Shown piece by piece: positions 25,143 through 34,314 of a stretch of DNA of 64,000 nucleotides; the first letter of the stretch is position 1, and the number at the start of each line of letters is the position of its first letter. Source of the DNA: JAAYJK01 sp964501655 (lineage in GTDB: Bacteria; Bacillota; Syntrophomonadia; Syntrophomonadales; Syntrophomonadaceae); assembly GCA_964501655.1 (NCBI GenBank), contig CAZCTN010000011.1:1-64000 (forward strand), given 5' to 3'. The position numbers were made by a program, and so were the translations under genes. Under the pieces are notes generated by a model that was not told the DNA's origin, ran no database searches, and saw nothing but the letters and a program-made list of their open reading frames with translations.

Positions 25143-25768
25143 TGGTTTTGGCCAGTATAAAAATTAAAGGCATAAACAACAATCTGGTCCTGCTTTTTGA
25201 AGAAGGCAGCGCTGCAGAATATATTGCCATTCTAAAGGAGAAATTCACCGCTAATCGCCAGCTTTTTGAAGGCTCTCCGGTGGTTTTCAAAGGGAAAGGA
25301 CTGAACAGCCTTTCTTTTGAGGATATTTCCGAACTTCAGCACCTGTGTCTGGACTATGGAATGATACTGAATAATATTGAACTGAACATCAATCGCTCCC
25401 ACACTAAGGATTTGTTTATCCATCGCAATGTGCGCAGCGGCCAGAAGATTTACTCCGAGGGATCAGTAATCGTATGGGGAGATGTTCATGAAAGTTCGGA
25501 AATCATAGCCGGCAATGATATCATTGTTCTGGGAAAAATGGAAGGAATCGCTCATGCAGGTTTTTATGGCAATACTGGCAGCATAGTATTTGCATTGAAC
25601 CTTTGCCCGGGGCAGATTCGTATAGGCACTATACTATCTGCCTCAGCAGACAAGAAAGCCAAGGATGTATACCCGGAATTTGCTTACCTGTATAATAACA
25701 CTATACTAATAAAGGAATACCATGCCCGGGATAATCTGGATCGCAATGAAAATATTAAGTGGGAATGA
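25142..25768 (+). CDS. minC: Septum inhibitor MinC
   Basis: 208-aa FtsZ polymerisation inhibitor. Its ATG overlaps the minE stop as TAATG, so translation is coupled. The N-terminal FtsZ-binding domain is followed by the beta-helical C-terminal domain with RNVRSGQKIYSEGSVIVWGD and AGNDIIVLGKMEGIAHAG, which dimerises and binds MinD. The gene order D-E-C differs from the usual C-D-E. Confidence 0.93.
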   Translation: MVLASIKIKGINNNLVLLFEEGSAAEYIAILKEKFTANRQLFEGSPVVFKGKGLNSLSFEDISELQHLCLDYGMILNNIELNINRSHTKDLFIHRNVRSGQKIYSEGSVIVWGDVHESSEIIAGNDIIVLGKMEGIAHAGFYGNTGSIVFALNLCPGQIRIGTILSASADKKAKDVYPEFAYLYNNTILIKEYHARDNLDRNENIKWE

Positions 25769-25788
25769 AACAGACTGGCAGAGCATTT

Positions 25789-27453
25789 TCAGGATTTCAT
25801 GGAAGAAATCAAGAATATAAGCAATCCAACACCCGCCAGGGCGAAACCCATCACTCCGAAGATGGAATACTGCTCAATTATATCCGGATGACTTCCATGT
25901 ACTATAAAGGATGAACCTATCAGCCCTCCGGTAATAATGAGGCTGGCATTCAGCCGACTAATCAGCTGGGACATCTTGTGCTGTGACTTTTCGCTGAGCT
26001 CTACATTGATATTGACCTGGAGCTGCCCCCGGTTGGTGGCTTTTATGATATTATGCAGATCATGGGGCAAGGTCCCCAGAGGTTTTACATCCCGGTAATA
26101 CCTGCGATGGAGATATTTATAAACATTCTCAGGTTTGAGTCGTTCTTGGTAAACTTTGCTGGCCAGCTCGGTAGCGGTTTCCATAAAATCATAGTTGGGA
26201 TCCAGTTTCTTGCCTACCCCTTCGACAGTAATAAGGGCCTTCATCAAGGAGGTCATATAGGGAGGCAGTTGCAGATGGTAGTTGTAAGCCAGGGTCAATA
26301 TGTCTTTACGCAGCCGATTTATATCCAGCCGGCCCAATCCCCCTGTGGAAATATTTAAAACCATGTCGCTGAAATCCTCTAGGAAATCTTCGCTGTTTCG
26401 GTCTAAGCCCTCCAGGATGCCCATGGAACGGAGAGCTGCCACGGCTTGCTCCATGTCTTTCTTGCTTATGCCCAGGACCAGTTCTCCGATGTCTATCAAG
26501 CGGCTTTCAGTCAAAGTGCCGATTTCTCCAAAGTCGATAAAACATATCTGGTTTTCATTGACTATGATTATGTTGCCCGGATGGGGATCAGCCTGAAAAA
26601 AACCATGAAACACAATCTGGGACAGAAAGGTCTCGGTCCCCAGACGCGATATGTTCCTGACATCCCATCCCCGTCTCCGCATTTCCTCGATGTCATTCAG
26701 TTTTACCCCTTCTATGTACTGCTCGGTCAGGATTTTTCCGGTGGTATATTCCCAGTATACCTTGGGAATTATTACCCGGTCGTCACCGGCAAAATTGTTA
26801 TAGACGATTTCAGTGCTTCTGGCCTCCCGGGCATAGTCCAATTCCCGCAGAAACATCTTGGCATAATCTTCTATCATAGCAGCTATATTAAGCCTGGCTG
26901 CTTCCCGGGATCTCCTTTCGGAGAATCTGGCCAGCATCAGCAGTATCTGTAAATCGTTCTCCACCTGTCGTTCGATGCCTGGACGCTGCACTTTAACAAT
27001 CGCCTTTTCTCCGCTCTTGAGTCGGGCCAAGTGAACCTGTCCGATGGATGCTGCCGCCAGAGGCTGATAGTCAAACTCTTCGAATATATCATCTGGGTGT
27101 CCCAGTTCCCTCACCAGTTGATCCACTACCTCCTGACAGCTCATAGGGGGCACTTTATCCTGCAATATCTCCATCTGTTCTATATAAGGAGGAGGAAGCA
27201 GGTCCGGACGTGTACTCAGTACCTGACCCAGTTTGATGAAGGTAGGTCCAAGCTCTTCCATGGTTATCCGCAGCTTCTCCGCCATCAGGTAGTGGGTTTC
27301 CTTCCTGCTGCCTATTATCTCCGGGCGGCTGGATACCGGTGCCAGTCCGGTCAAACCAAATCTTTGCACTATATAACCCAAGCCGTTTTTTATTAAAACG
27401 CCTACAATTTGCTGCCGACGCCGGATATTCCTGTACTTTTGTTTAATTCCCAA
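25789..27453 (-). CDS. UbiB/ABC1/AarF family atypical kinase
   Basis: 554 aa. The conserved KxGQ motif (FIKLGQVLSTRPDLLP), the Ala-rich loop (PLAAASIGQVHLA), invariant Lys in AIVKVQRPGI and the catalytic FFQADPHPGNIIIV plus CFIDFGEIG are present. Two hydrophobic helices lie at the C-terminus (about 500-550). TTG start at 27453 with GGAAGGAGAG upstream. Homologues support quinone biosynthesis or membrane lipid homeostasis. It is convergent with minC, 20 bp away. Whether a quinone is made here cannot be told from the window. Confidence 0.92.
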   Translation of the reverse strand: MGIKQKYRNIRRRQQIVGVLIKNGLGYIVQRFGLTGLAPVSSRPEIIGSRKETHYLMAEKLRITMEELGPTFIKLGQVLSTRPDLLPPPYIEQMEILQDKVPPMSCQEVVDQLVRELGHPDDIFEEFDYQPLAAASIGQVHLARLKSGEKAIVKVQRPGIERQVENDLQILLMLARFSERRSREAARLNIAAMIEDYAKMFLRELDYAREARSTEIVYNNFAGDDRVIIPKVYWEYTTGKILTEQYIEGVKLNDIEEMRRRGWDVRNISRLGTETFLSQIVFHGFFQADPHPGNIIIVNENQICFIDFGEIGTLTESRLIDIGELVLGISKKDMEQAVAALRSMGILEGLDRNSEDFLEDFSDMVLNISTGGLGRLDINRLRKDILTLAYNYHLQLPPYMTSLMKALITVEGVGKKLDPNYDFMETATELASKVYQERLKPENVYKYLHRRYYRDVKPLGTLPHDLHNIIKATNRGQLQVNINVELSEKSQHKMSQLISRLNASLIITGGLIGSSFIVHGSHPDIIEQYSIFGVMGFALAGVGLLIFLISSMKS

Positions 27454-27555
27454 ATAACTGTACTCTCCTTCCCTGCCAACCGGTGAAAATACTCTCTTTA
27501 GAAATTCTAGTTTTATTGCCTCTTTCCTCTTATTCTAGCAGAAGCAGCCTTAAAA

Positions 27556-27584
27556 TATAGAAACAGCCGGCCAAAGGCCGGCTG
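27556..27584 (-). terminator. Rho-independent terminator of groESL
   Basis: CAGCCGGCC and GGCCGGCTG form a 9-bp stem with a 3-nt loop; on the minus strand it is followed by TTTCTATATTTT. Confidence 0.8.
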
Positions 27585-27615
27585 CTCATATCATTAGAGT
27601 GCCAGGCAGCTTCTA

Positions 27616-29250
27616 TTACATCATGCCGGGCATTCCGCCGCCCATGCCGCCCATGCCGCCCATGGCTTTCATATCCTCGTTGGGTTTTTCAGTGATGATA
27701 GCCTCGGTAGTTAATACCATGGCTGCAATACTGGCCGCATTCTGTACGGCAGAACGGGTGACTTTGGCCGGATCAATAATACCAGCCTTGATCATATCCT
27801 CGTACTCTCCGGTCATGGCATTATAGCCTATACCCGCTTGTGCTTCTTTAACCTTCTCAACCACTACAGAGCCTTCAGCTCCGGAGTTATTGGCAATCTG
27901 TCTCAGAGGTTCTTCCAGGGACTTCTTGACCAAGGTAATGCCGGTCATTTCATCGCCCTCAGCCTCCAGCTGTTCAACTGCACGCAGAGCATTAATCAGG
28001 GCCGCGCCTCCGCCTGAGACAATACCTTCCTCAACCGCAGCTTTGGTAGCGGCCAGAGCGTCTTCGATCCGGTGTTTCTTTTCCTTTAATTCAGTTTCAG
28101 TAGCGGCGCCTACCTGAATGACTGCTACTCCACCTGCCAGTTTAGCCATTCTTTCCTGCAGCTTTTCACGGTCATACTCAGAATCGGTTTCTTCCAGCTG
28201 GGCTTTAATGTTGGCAATACGTCCTTTTACTGCCTCTTCGCTGCCGGCTCCGTCAACTATAATGGTTTCATCCTTTTTGACTACAATCTGGCGGGCCTTA
28301 CCCAGCATATCCAGGCTGACGTTTTCTATCTTGATTCCAACATCCTCGGAGGCTACCTGCCCATTGGTCAAAACGGCAATGTCTTCCAGCATAGCCTTTC
28401 TTCTTTCGCCAAATGCCGGAGCTTTAACAGCTACACAGTTAAAAGTGCCTCTGAGTTTATTCACTACCAGGGTAGCCAGAGCTTCACCCTCTATTTCTTC
28501 AGCTACCAGCAATAAAGGTTTGCCGGTTTGAACTACCTTCTCTAGTACCGGCAGGACTTCATTAATTGAGGATATCTTCTTGTCGCTTATGAGAATATAA
28601 GGTTCATCCAGAACGGCTTCCATTTTTTCGGTATTGGTAATCATATAGGGAGATATATAACCACGGTCAAAACTCATTCCTTCTACTACTTCCAGCGAGG
28701 TTCCGACAGACTGGGATTCTTCTACAGTGATAACCCCATCCCGGCCTACTTTTTCCATAGCGTCGGCAATAAGCTGTCCGATTTCTTTGTCGTCAGCGGA
28801 GATGGCAGCTACCTGGGCAATGGCTTCTTTGCCTTCCACCGGCTTGCTTATGGCTTGAATCTCATCCACAATGGATTTAACCGCTTTTTCGATGCCATGT
28901 CTCATTACCATGGGATTAGCTCCAGCGGCAACATTCTTCAGTCCCTCTTTGATCATAGCCTGGGCCAGTACCGTTGCAGTTGTAGTTCCATCACCGGCTA
29001 CATCATTGGTCTTGGTGGCAACTTCCTTTACCAGCTGACACCCCAGGTTTTCCCAGGCATCTTCCAGGTCTATGTCCCGGGCGATGGTAACACCATCATT
29101 GGTTATGGTAGGAGAGCCAAACTTCCGGTCCAGCACTACATTTCTACCCTTGGGCCCCAGGGTCACCTTTACGGTATTGGCTAGTGCGTCTACTCCTCTT
29201 TCCAGTGCCCTTCTTGCCTCTTCACCAAATTTTATCTCTTTAGATACCAT
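27616..29250 (-). CDS. groEL: Chaperonin GroEL
   Basis: 544-aa 60-kDa chaperonin. Start SKEIKFGEEARRALERG, DGTTTATVLAQAM for ATP binding, and the Gly-Met-rich tail GGMGGMGGGMPGMM are diagnostic. It forms the folding chamber with GroES. It follows groES by 27 bp and ends before a strong terminator. Regulation is by the CIRCE element upstream of groES. Confidence 0.98.
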   Translation of the reverse strand: MVSKEIKFGEEARRALERGVDALANTVKVTLGPKGRNVVLDRKFGSPTITNDGVTIARDIDLEDAWENLGCQLVKEVATKTNDVAGDGTTTATVLAQAMIKEGLKNVAAGANPMVMRHGIEKAVKSIVDEIQAISKPVEGKEAIAQVAAISADDKEIGQLIADAMEKVGRDGVITVEESQSVGTSLEVVEGMSFDRGYISPYMITNTEKMEAVLDEPYILISDKKISSINEVLPVLEKVVQTGKPLLLVAEEIEGEALATLVVNKLRGTFNCVAVKAPAFGERRKAMLEDIAVLTNGQVASEDVGIKIENVSLDMLGKARQIVVKKDETIIVDGAGSEEAVKGRIANIKAQLEETDSEYDREKLQERMAKLAGGVAVIQVGAATETELKEKKHRIEDALAATKAAVEEGIVSGGGAALINALRAVEQLEAEGDEMTGITLVKKSLEEPLRQIANNSGAEGSVVVEKVKEAQAGIGYNAMTGEYEDMIKAGIIDPAKVTRSAVQNAASIAAMVLTTEAIITEKPNEDMKAMGGMGGMGGGMPGMM

Positions 29251-29277
29251 TCTGTGTATCCTCCTTTTTTCTTTCGT

Positions 29278-29568
29278 TTAGCCTATTTTTGCCAGTATAT
29301 CTTTTTCAGGTAAAATCAGGTACTCTACCCCGTCATATTTGATACTGTTACCGGCATATTTCTTGAAGATGACTTTATCGCCGACCGCTACATTCATAGC
29401 AATTATTTCGCCCTTGTCGTTTAAAGCACCTGGTCCAACCGCCAGCACTTCACCTTCCTGAGGTCTTTCTTTTGCAGTATCGGGCACATAAAGACCGCTC
29501 TTGGTTTTTTCTTCACTCTCTTCATTAGGCTTGATTACCACATGATCTGCTAAAGGTTTGATGTTCAA
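29278..29568 (-). CDS. groES: Co-chaperonin GroES
   Basis: 96-aa 10-kDa lid of the GroEL chamber. NIKPLADHVVIKPNE at the start and the mobile loop (EEKTKSGLYVPDTAKE) are typical; the roof GPGALNDKGE and C-terminal EKDILAKIG complete it. Start is TTG at 29568 after GAGGAGGTATACC. The CIRCE operator lies 34 bp upstream. Confidence 0.97.
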   Translation of the reverse strand: MNIKPLADHVVIKPNEESEEKTKSGLYVPDTAKERPQEGEVLAVGPGALNDKGEIIAMNVAVGDKVIFKKYAGNSIKYDGVEYLILPEKDILAKIG

Positions 29569-29601
29569 AGGTATACCTCCTCTATCTGTTTTATTATGTT
29601 G

Positions 29602-29628
29602 TTAGCACTCGTCGACCATGAGTGCTAA
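29602..29628 (-). promoter_or_regulatory. CIRCE operator (HrcA binding site)
   Basis: TTAGCACTC-N9-GAGTGCTAA is a perfect copy of the CIRCE inverted repeat, located between the groES promoter and start codon. HrcA repression of groESL is well established in Firmicutes; hrcA itself is not in the window. Confidence 0.97.
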
Positions 29629-29633
29629 CATTA

Positions 29634-29661
29634 ATTATAATATTAGGCAAGATTCAGCCAG
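29634..29661 (-). promoter_or_regulatory. groESL sigma-A promoter
   Basis: On the minus strand TATAAT lies just upstream of CIRCE, with a weak -35 (CTGGCT) 16 bases further up. Position relative to CIRCE is typical, which supports the -10; the -35 is uncertain. Confidence 0.55.
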
Positions 29662-29878
29662 TATTCAAATGAGAAAACAGGCCAAATTCGCCCAATATTT
29701 TCGATTAATAGTATGCTCCTGTCTTTTTCTTTTTATACCTTCAAATAGCACTGTTTTTTGATTTTGCTCCGGGAAGAAGCCAGGTTTTCCGGATTGCACA
29801 GAAAAATGAGTCGGGCTTGGCACCCAACTCATTATGATTTTCCCGTTCTATCCCGCTGCCAGCGGGTGAAGTCGGACC

Positions 29879-30367
29879 CTAATCCTGCCCGCATTCCGAT
29901 GCAGAGCCGATTATTATATCCAGTCCGTGGGCCAAGGCGGGAATAATAGCTTCCAGCGATTCTCTTACCCCTTTAACACTTCCGGGCAGATTAATGATAA
30001 GGGTATTCTTCCTGATCCCGGCCACAGCCCGGGACAGCATAGCCTTTTCGGTCTTCTGCATACCGTAAGCACGCATGGCCTCAGGAATCCCTGGCACCAT
30101 TCTATCAATCACTTGCAGACTGGCTTCAGGGGTAACATCACGCCTGGCAAACCCTGTTCCTCCCGAAGTTAACAGCAGGTCCAGCCCCAGTTCGTCACAG
30201 GCATATTTCATTCTATCCGTAATAGTACCTATATCATCCGGAATCACCTGATAATATTCCACTTTATAATCCGGCCCCAGCATCTCCTTAATCTGCTGTC
30301 CGCTGCGGTCTTCTCGCTCTCCTGCCGCTCCTCTGTCGCTCATTATTAATATTCCGGTTCTATACAT
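29879..30367 (-). CDS. mogA: Molybdopterin adenylyltransferase-like protein (MogA/MoaB)
   Basis: 162 aa. GILIMSDRGAAGEREDRSGQ, LLTSGGTGFARRDVTPEA and INLPGSVKGVRESLEAIIPALAHGLDII are the conserved molybdopterin-binding motifs of the MoaB/Mog fold. It adenylates molybdopterin ahead of metal insertion. Its ATG overlaps the stop of the moaC fusion gene (TAATG), giving a tight moaA-moaC/MOSC-mogA operon. MogA and MoaB are not easily separated by sequence; the symbol is the likelier of the two. Confidence 0.88.
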   Translation of the reverse strand: MYRTGILIMSDRGAAGEREDRSGQQIKEMLGPDYKVEYYQVIPDDIGTITDRMKYACDELGLDLLLTSGGTGFARRDVTPEASLQVIDRMVPGIPEAMRAYGMQKTEKAMLSRAVAGIRKNTLIINLPGSVKGVRESLEAIIPALAHGLDIIIGSASECGQD

Positions 30368-31290
30368 TATATCACCTCTACTGGGTCGGCTTTCTTGATC
30401 TTGCCTCCCTTTATCACACGACAGAACAACCCTTCATAAGGTAAAAGGCTTACACCCAGGGTTCGAGTAACTACACTGGGATGATCCTCCTTGCCGATTT
30501 GTGCCACCTCCAGGATTACACTTTCCCCTATTTTCAAACGGCTGCCCACTTTCAACCCGGTGAAATCAATTCCTTCCAGCAACAGGTTCTCGGCAAAGTC
30601 CCCCGGGCCGGCATCCAGGTTATTCTCCTGGTTGGCCTTCAAAACTGAGGCTCGATCCAGGCAAGTGATTTGCCTGCTCCATGGACCGGCATGTCCATCA
30701 TTCTCTATGCCATGGTCTTCTATCACATTAGCCTGAAATACTTCTCGCTTGAGCTGACCCCTTTCCGGGCTGATACAAATGGAATACAATCCCCCCGATT
30801 GTTTAAGGGCCTGTTGCTGGGGTTTAACCACGTGTCCGCTTTTGCCGCCGTCTTTTTCCACCAGCATGATCCCCCCTATTTCCATCCATCTATCCAAGGC
30901 TTTGCCCATATCATATATGGTCAGAGCCGCTACAGCCACAGCAGTAACTGCTTCCATCTCCACCCCGGTTTTGCCCGTTGTCTTCACCTGGGATTCAATT
31001 ATGATCCGGGAGTGTTCACGGTCAAATTTAAAATTGATATCCACTGAGGTTAAAAGCAAGGGGTGGCACATGGGTATCAAACCCGGGGTATTCTTCGCTG
31101 CCATGATGCCTGCCACCTGAGCCACGGACAAAACATCCCCCTTCTTCACTCCTCCGCTTTCTATCGCAGCCAGAGTCTCAGGCATCATCCTGACCTCCGA
31201 GCGAGCCACAGCTGTACGTTCGCTGTCATTTTTACTGCTGACATCCACCATTTGAGCTCGCCCCTGCTCATTAATATGGGTAAAATCCAC
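30367..31290 (-). CDS. moaC: MoaC-MOSC domain fusion
   Basis: 307 aa. Residues 1-158 are a complete cyclic pyranopterin monophosphate synthase: MVDVSSKNDSERTAVARSEV, PMCHPLLLTSVDI, and GVEMEAVTAVAVAALTIYDM with the catalytic Lys in KALDR. Residues 165-300 are a MOSC domain (RGQLKREVFQANVIEDHGIENDGHAGPWSRQITCL), but without the Cys characteristic of sulphur-carrying eukaryotic Moco sulphurases. GTG start at 31290 after AGGAGG. The fusion couples ring formation with a presumptive metal-sulphur delivery or binding module. Confidence 0.92.
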   Translation of the reverse strand: MDFTHINEQGRAQMVDVSSKNDSERTAVARSEVRMMPETLAAIESGGVKKGDVLSVAQVAGIMAAKNTPGLIPMCHPLLLTSVDINFKFDREHSRIIIESQVKTTGKTGVEMEAVTAVAVAALTIYDMGKALDRWMEIGGIMLVEKDGGKSGHVVKPQQQALKQSGGLYSICISPERGQLKREVFQANVIEDHGIENDGHAGPWSRQITCLDRASVLKANQENNLDAGPGDFAENLLLEGIDFTGLKVGSRLKIGESVILEVAQIGKEDHPSVVTRTLGVSLLPYEGLFCRVIKGGKIKKADPVEVI

Positions 31291-31296
31291 AGCCGA

Positions 31297-32277
31297 TCAG
31301 CCTCCTATTTGATACATCTTACGCTCATTGTCTTTTCCCCAGCCCGAATCCATCTGATGGCGGGGAGCTTTCTTTACTATGGTTTGGATAAACAGCTGTT
31401 TCAATTCCTCATCGCCAGCCCCTGCCATTAAGGCTAATTTCAAGTTAGTCTCGGATTTTTCGTACAGACATCCTCTTAAGCTACCATCAGCAGTCATGCG
31501 AATCCGGTTGCAGCTCCCGCAAAAGTGATTGCTCATGGGGCTTATAAATCCAATGGTTCCAGCTCCCCGGCGTACATGATAGTACTTGGCCGGCCCATTA
31601 CCTTCTATTTTGGTGCCTTCATAGAGTTCGTATTCCTGCTCGATTCTGGCTTTTATTTTATCTACCCCCAGGACTCTTTCCGGTTTCCAGTAAAACAAAT
31701 CTCCTACCGGCATAAACTCGATAAATCTGATATGCAATGGATATTGATAAACCAGCTGGGCAAAATCCATGATTTCGTTATCATTGAAACCATTTATTAT
31801 AACGGTATTGATTTTCACCGGTTCCATCCCCAGTTCCAAGGCTCTAAAGATAGCTTGCTTAACCTTTTCCAGCTCTCCTCCCCGGGTTATATACTTGAAT
31901 TTTTCCGCGGACATAGTATCCATACTGAAATTTACCCGCTTCAGCCCAGCCTTTTTCAGGTCTTCAGCCATATTGGGGAATAACATCCCATTGGTAGTCA
32001 GGGCCAGATCATCTATCTCCGGTAAACTGGCGATGTCACTTACCAGCTGAACTATATTCCTTCTGATAAGAGGCTCTCCTCCGGTCAAGCGAACCTTTTT
32101 TATCCCCAGCCCCGAGGCTATTTTTATCAGCCGGGATATTTCTTCCAGGCTCAGTATACGATGGTGTTCTATCTTATCGATTCCTTCCTCGGGCATGCAA
32201 TACCTGCACCTCAAGTTACACCGGTCAGTAATGGAGACTCGTAAATAATTGATATCTCTTCCATAACTGTCTTTCAT
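31297..32277 (-). CDS. moaA: GTP 3',8-cyclase MoaA
   Basis: 326-aa radical SAM enzyme that begins molybdopterin synthesis from GTP with MoaC. The N-terminal CNLRCRYC binds the SAM [4Fe-4S] cluster. GGEPL is present, and the C-terminal FCGSCNRIRMTADGSLRGCLY holds the second cluster and GTP site. The protein ends without the usual GG pair but does have IGG, equivalent to the C-terminal double glycine. ATG at 32277 with GGGAGGGG. Formate dehydrogenases and other Mo/W enzymes of syntrophs need this cofactor. Confidence 0.95.
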   Translation of the reverse strand: MKDSYGRDINYLRVSITDRCNLRCRYCMPEEGIDKIEHHRILSLEEISRLIKIASGLGIKKVRLTGGEPLIRRNIVQLVSDIASLPEIDDLALTTNGMLFPNMAEDLKKAGLKRVNFSMDTMSAEKFKYITRGGELEKVKQAIFRALELGMEPVKINTVIINGFNDNEIMDFAQLVYQYPLHIRFIEFMPVGDLFYWKPERVLGVDKIKARIEQEYELYEGTKIEGNGPAKYYHVRRGAGTIGFISPMSNHFCGSCNRIRMTADGSLRGCLYEKSETNLKLALMAGAGDEELKQLFIQTIVKKAPRHQMDSGWGKDNERKMYQIGG

Positions 32278-32330
32278 TCTGTTCCCCTCCCTTAGACCGC
32301 GGCGCCGCTGGGAAAATCAGCTTGTCCTAA

Positions 32331-32504
32331 CTAAAAGCATCCCAGTTCGCAGCCATAGATCTTAATTCCGGCTTCGTCGCAAATCTCTCCTATTCTGGCC
32401 AGATCGATCTTATTGGCAGCGGCAAATTTCCTGGCGTCATTGCAGCTCAGTTTTCCATTCGGACAATACTCTACCAGTTTGGCAATCAGTTCCTTTTGTT
32501 CCAT
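32331..32504 (-). CDS. Small Cys-containing protein upstream of moaA
   Basis: 57 aa, MEQKELIAKLVEYC at the start and IYGCELGCF at the end, with four more or less evenly placed cysteines and a helix-turn-helix-like middle (SCNDARKFAAANKIDLARIG). The ATG at 32504 follows AAAGGGGAGG. It is first in the moa operon. I recall similar short frames beside molybdenum genes in other Firmicutes, but cannot name the family. Confidence 0.7.
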   Translation of the reverse strand: MEQKELIAKLVEYCPNGKLSCNDARKFAAANKIDLARIGEICDEAGIKIYGCELGCF

Positions 32505-32527
32505 ATAACATATACCTCCCCTTTAAT

Positions 32528-32550
32528 AAATAAAGCCCCTGACAGGGCAC
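32528..32550 (-). terminator. Possible attenuator before the moa operon
   Basis: On the minus strand GCCC and GGGC close a short hairpin, followed by TTTATTTATT, ending just before the ribosome site of the first moa gene. The upstream leader to about 32740 contains further small hairpins, but I could not match it to the Moco or other known riboswitch. Weak stem, so tentative. Confidence 0.3.
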
Positions 32551-32830
32551 ATTTAACTTGATACGCTATCCCCAACCGCAATAAGACTATCACTGCCAAT
32601 CACAACGGCAGCTTATCTCCCTGCCAGAACAGGCCAGAGCAGAAATATTCCGCCAAGAAAGGCTGTGATGTACGGTAATATGCAGTATTTAATGAATATT
32701 CTAATCCATTATACACTATATTTAACTTGGGGGACAATTTACATTTAGGTCTCTCCCTCTAGTCCGACCATTAACTGCAGCACTGGCTCCAACCGGTGAA
32801 ATAACAGCAGACTGAGCACGCCCTTGGGTT

Positions 32831-32862
32831 ATCTAATCAAGAGTAATATGGTATGATTAGAT
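32831..32862 (+). promoter_or_regulatory. Inverted repeat upstream of nfeD-like gene
   Basis: ATCTAATCA and TGATTAGAT, a perfect 9-bp inverted repeat separated by 14 bases, lie 45 bp before the NfeD start. It could be an operator or the 5' hairpin of the message. The 32505-32830 stretch otherwise shows only the leader noted above. Confidence 0.4.
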
Positions 32863-32906
32863 GCAGAATAGCAGTACATTTTTCAAAATTGAGAGGGGGG
32901 TATAAC

Positions 32907-33332
32907 ATGTCTTCATTGCAATGGATATTGATAGCCATAGTAAGTGGTGCCATCGAAGTTGCTTCTGCAGGTTTCTGGTTTTTATGGCTGGGAATATCTG
33001 CTTTGCTGGTAGCCCTGGGAGTCAGCTTGAATATATTGGTCAGCCTGGAAAGCCAATTGCTGATATTCGCCTTGCTGAGTGCTCTCTTTATCATCTTTAC
33101 CCGTCCCCTGGTAGTCAAGCTTTTTAAATCCCAGGATATCCCTACCACTGCCGAAGCTCTGGTAGGTCAGCATGGAGTAAGCATCACCGAGATCAAGCCC
33201 TTGCAATACGGTCAGGTTAAGCTTAATGGTGAAATATGGACCGCTGCTGCGGATGAAGAAATTGCTGAAGGCCTTCGGGTACAGGTTAAAGGTATAGAAG
33301 GAGTCAAACTCCTGGTTAAGATATCCGAGTAA
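32907..33332 (+). CDS. NfeD-like membrane protein
   Basis: 141 aa. Two or three hydrophobic helices in residues 4-65 are followed by an OB-fold-like soluble domain (EALVGQHGVSITEI...GQVKLNGEIWTAAADEEIAEG) characteristic of NfeD C-terminal domains. ATG at 32907 follows GAGAGGGGGG; the frame runs 18 codons further up without a site. NfeD proteins pair with SPFH proteins, and the next gene encodes one. Confidence 0.9.
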   Translation: MSSLQWILIAIVSGAIEVASAGFWFLWLGISALLVALGVSLNILVSLESQLLIFALLSALFIIFTRPLVVKLFKSQDIPTTAEALVGQHGVSITEIKPLQYGQVKLNGEIWTAAADEEIAEGLRVQVKGIEGVKLLVKISE

Positions 33333-33372
33333 TTGATGATAATGGTTCATAATTGAAAGGAGCGAGATTGTA

Positions 33373-34314
33373 ATGCAATACTTTGTCAATAGCATGCTGG
33401 TACTCTTTGTTATTTTTATTGGTTTAACTTCCATCAAAATAATCAAGCAATCTACCGTAGGCATCGTAGAGCGTCTGGGCAAATACCACAAAACCGCACC
33501 CCGGGGTATTAATGTCATAGTGCCTTTTATTGATCGCTTTCGGGCTATAGTAGACCTGAGGGAACAAGTAATGGACTTTCCTCCTCAGCCGGTTATTACT
33601 AAAGACAACGTAACCATGATGATAGACACAGTTATTTATTACCAGATTACCGATGCTTTCAAATATATTTATGAAATAGCTGCTCCCCTGATGGCCATTG
33701 AAAACCTTACCGCCACCACCCTGAGAAACATTGTCGGGGACCTGGAACTGGATGAAACCCTAACCTCCAGAGATGTTGTCAATACCAAGCTCCGCTCTAT
33801 TTTGGATGAGGCCACTGACAAATGGGGGATTAAGGTTAACCGGGTGGAATTAAAGAACATTCTGCCCCCCCAGGACATTCAGAACGCCATGGAAAAGCAG
33901 ATGCGGGCGGAGAGGGAAAAAAGAGAAGCCATTCTCCGGGCAGAAGGGCAAAAAACCGCAGCCATCCTGGACGCCGAGGGCCGAAAACAATCCGCCATAT
34001 TAACGGCTGAAGCGGTAAAAGAAGCGGCCATAAGAGAGGCCGAGGGATTGAGGCAGGCCCAAATATTAAAGGCCCAGGGGGAGGCCGAAGCCATCCTCTC
34101 GGTACAAAGAGCTTTTGCTGACAGTCTGGTAATGATCAGGGAAGCCGGAGCCGATAATAAAGTCCTGGCCTTAAAATCCCTGGAAGCTCTGAAGGCAGTG
34201 GGGGACGGACAGTCCACCAAACTGATCATACCCGGAGATCTGGCCGGTCTCAGCGGTGTTTTCGCCGCCCTCAAAGAAGCGGTCTCTGATGATAAAAAAT
34301 CCACTGAAGCTTGA
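33373..34314 (+). CDS. SPFH/band 7 stomatin-like protein (paraslipin/QmcA type)
   Basis: 313 aa. One N-terminal membrane anchor (residues 8-25), an SPFH domain with VERLGKYHKTAPRGINVIVPF, then a long Ala/Glu-rich coiled coil (about 175-260, REKREAILRAEGQKTAAILD) and an oligomerisation tail. It forms large membrane-associated assemblies in lipid microdomains. The NfeD-SPFH order and 40-bp spacing are the conserved pair arrangement. Confidence 0.93.
   Translation: MQYFVNSMLVLFVIFIGLTSIKIIKQSTVGIVERLGKYHKTAPRGINVIVPFIDRFRAIVDLREQVMDFPPQPVITKDNVTMMIDTVIYYQITDAFKYIYEIAAPLMAIENLTATTLRNIVGDLELDETLTSRDVVNTKLRSILDEATDKWGIKVNRVELKNILPPQDIQNAMEKQMRAEREKREAILRAEGQKTAAILDAEGRKQSAILTAEAVKEAAIREAEGLRQAQILKAQGEAEAILSVQRAFADSLVMIREAGADNKVLALKSLEALKAVGDGQSTKLIIPGDLAGLSGVFAALKEAVSDDKKSTEA

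Noticed and set aside
32505..32740. Molybdenum cofactor riboswitch upstream of the moa operon
   Set aside because: I looked for the conserved core and could not match it; only a weak attenuator-like hairpin remains.
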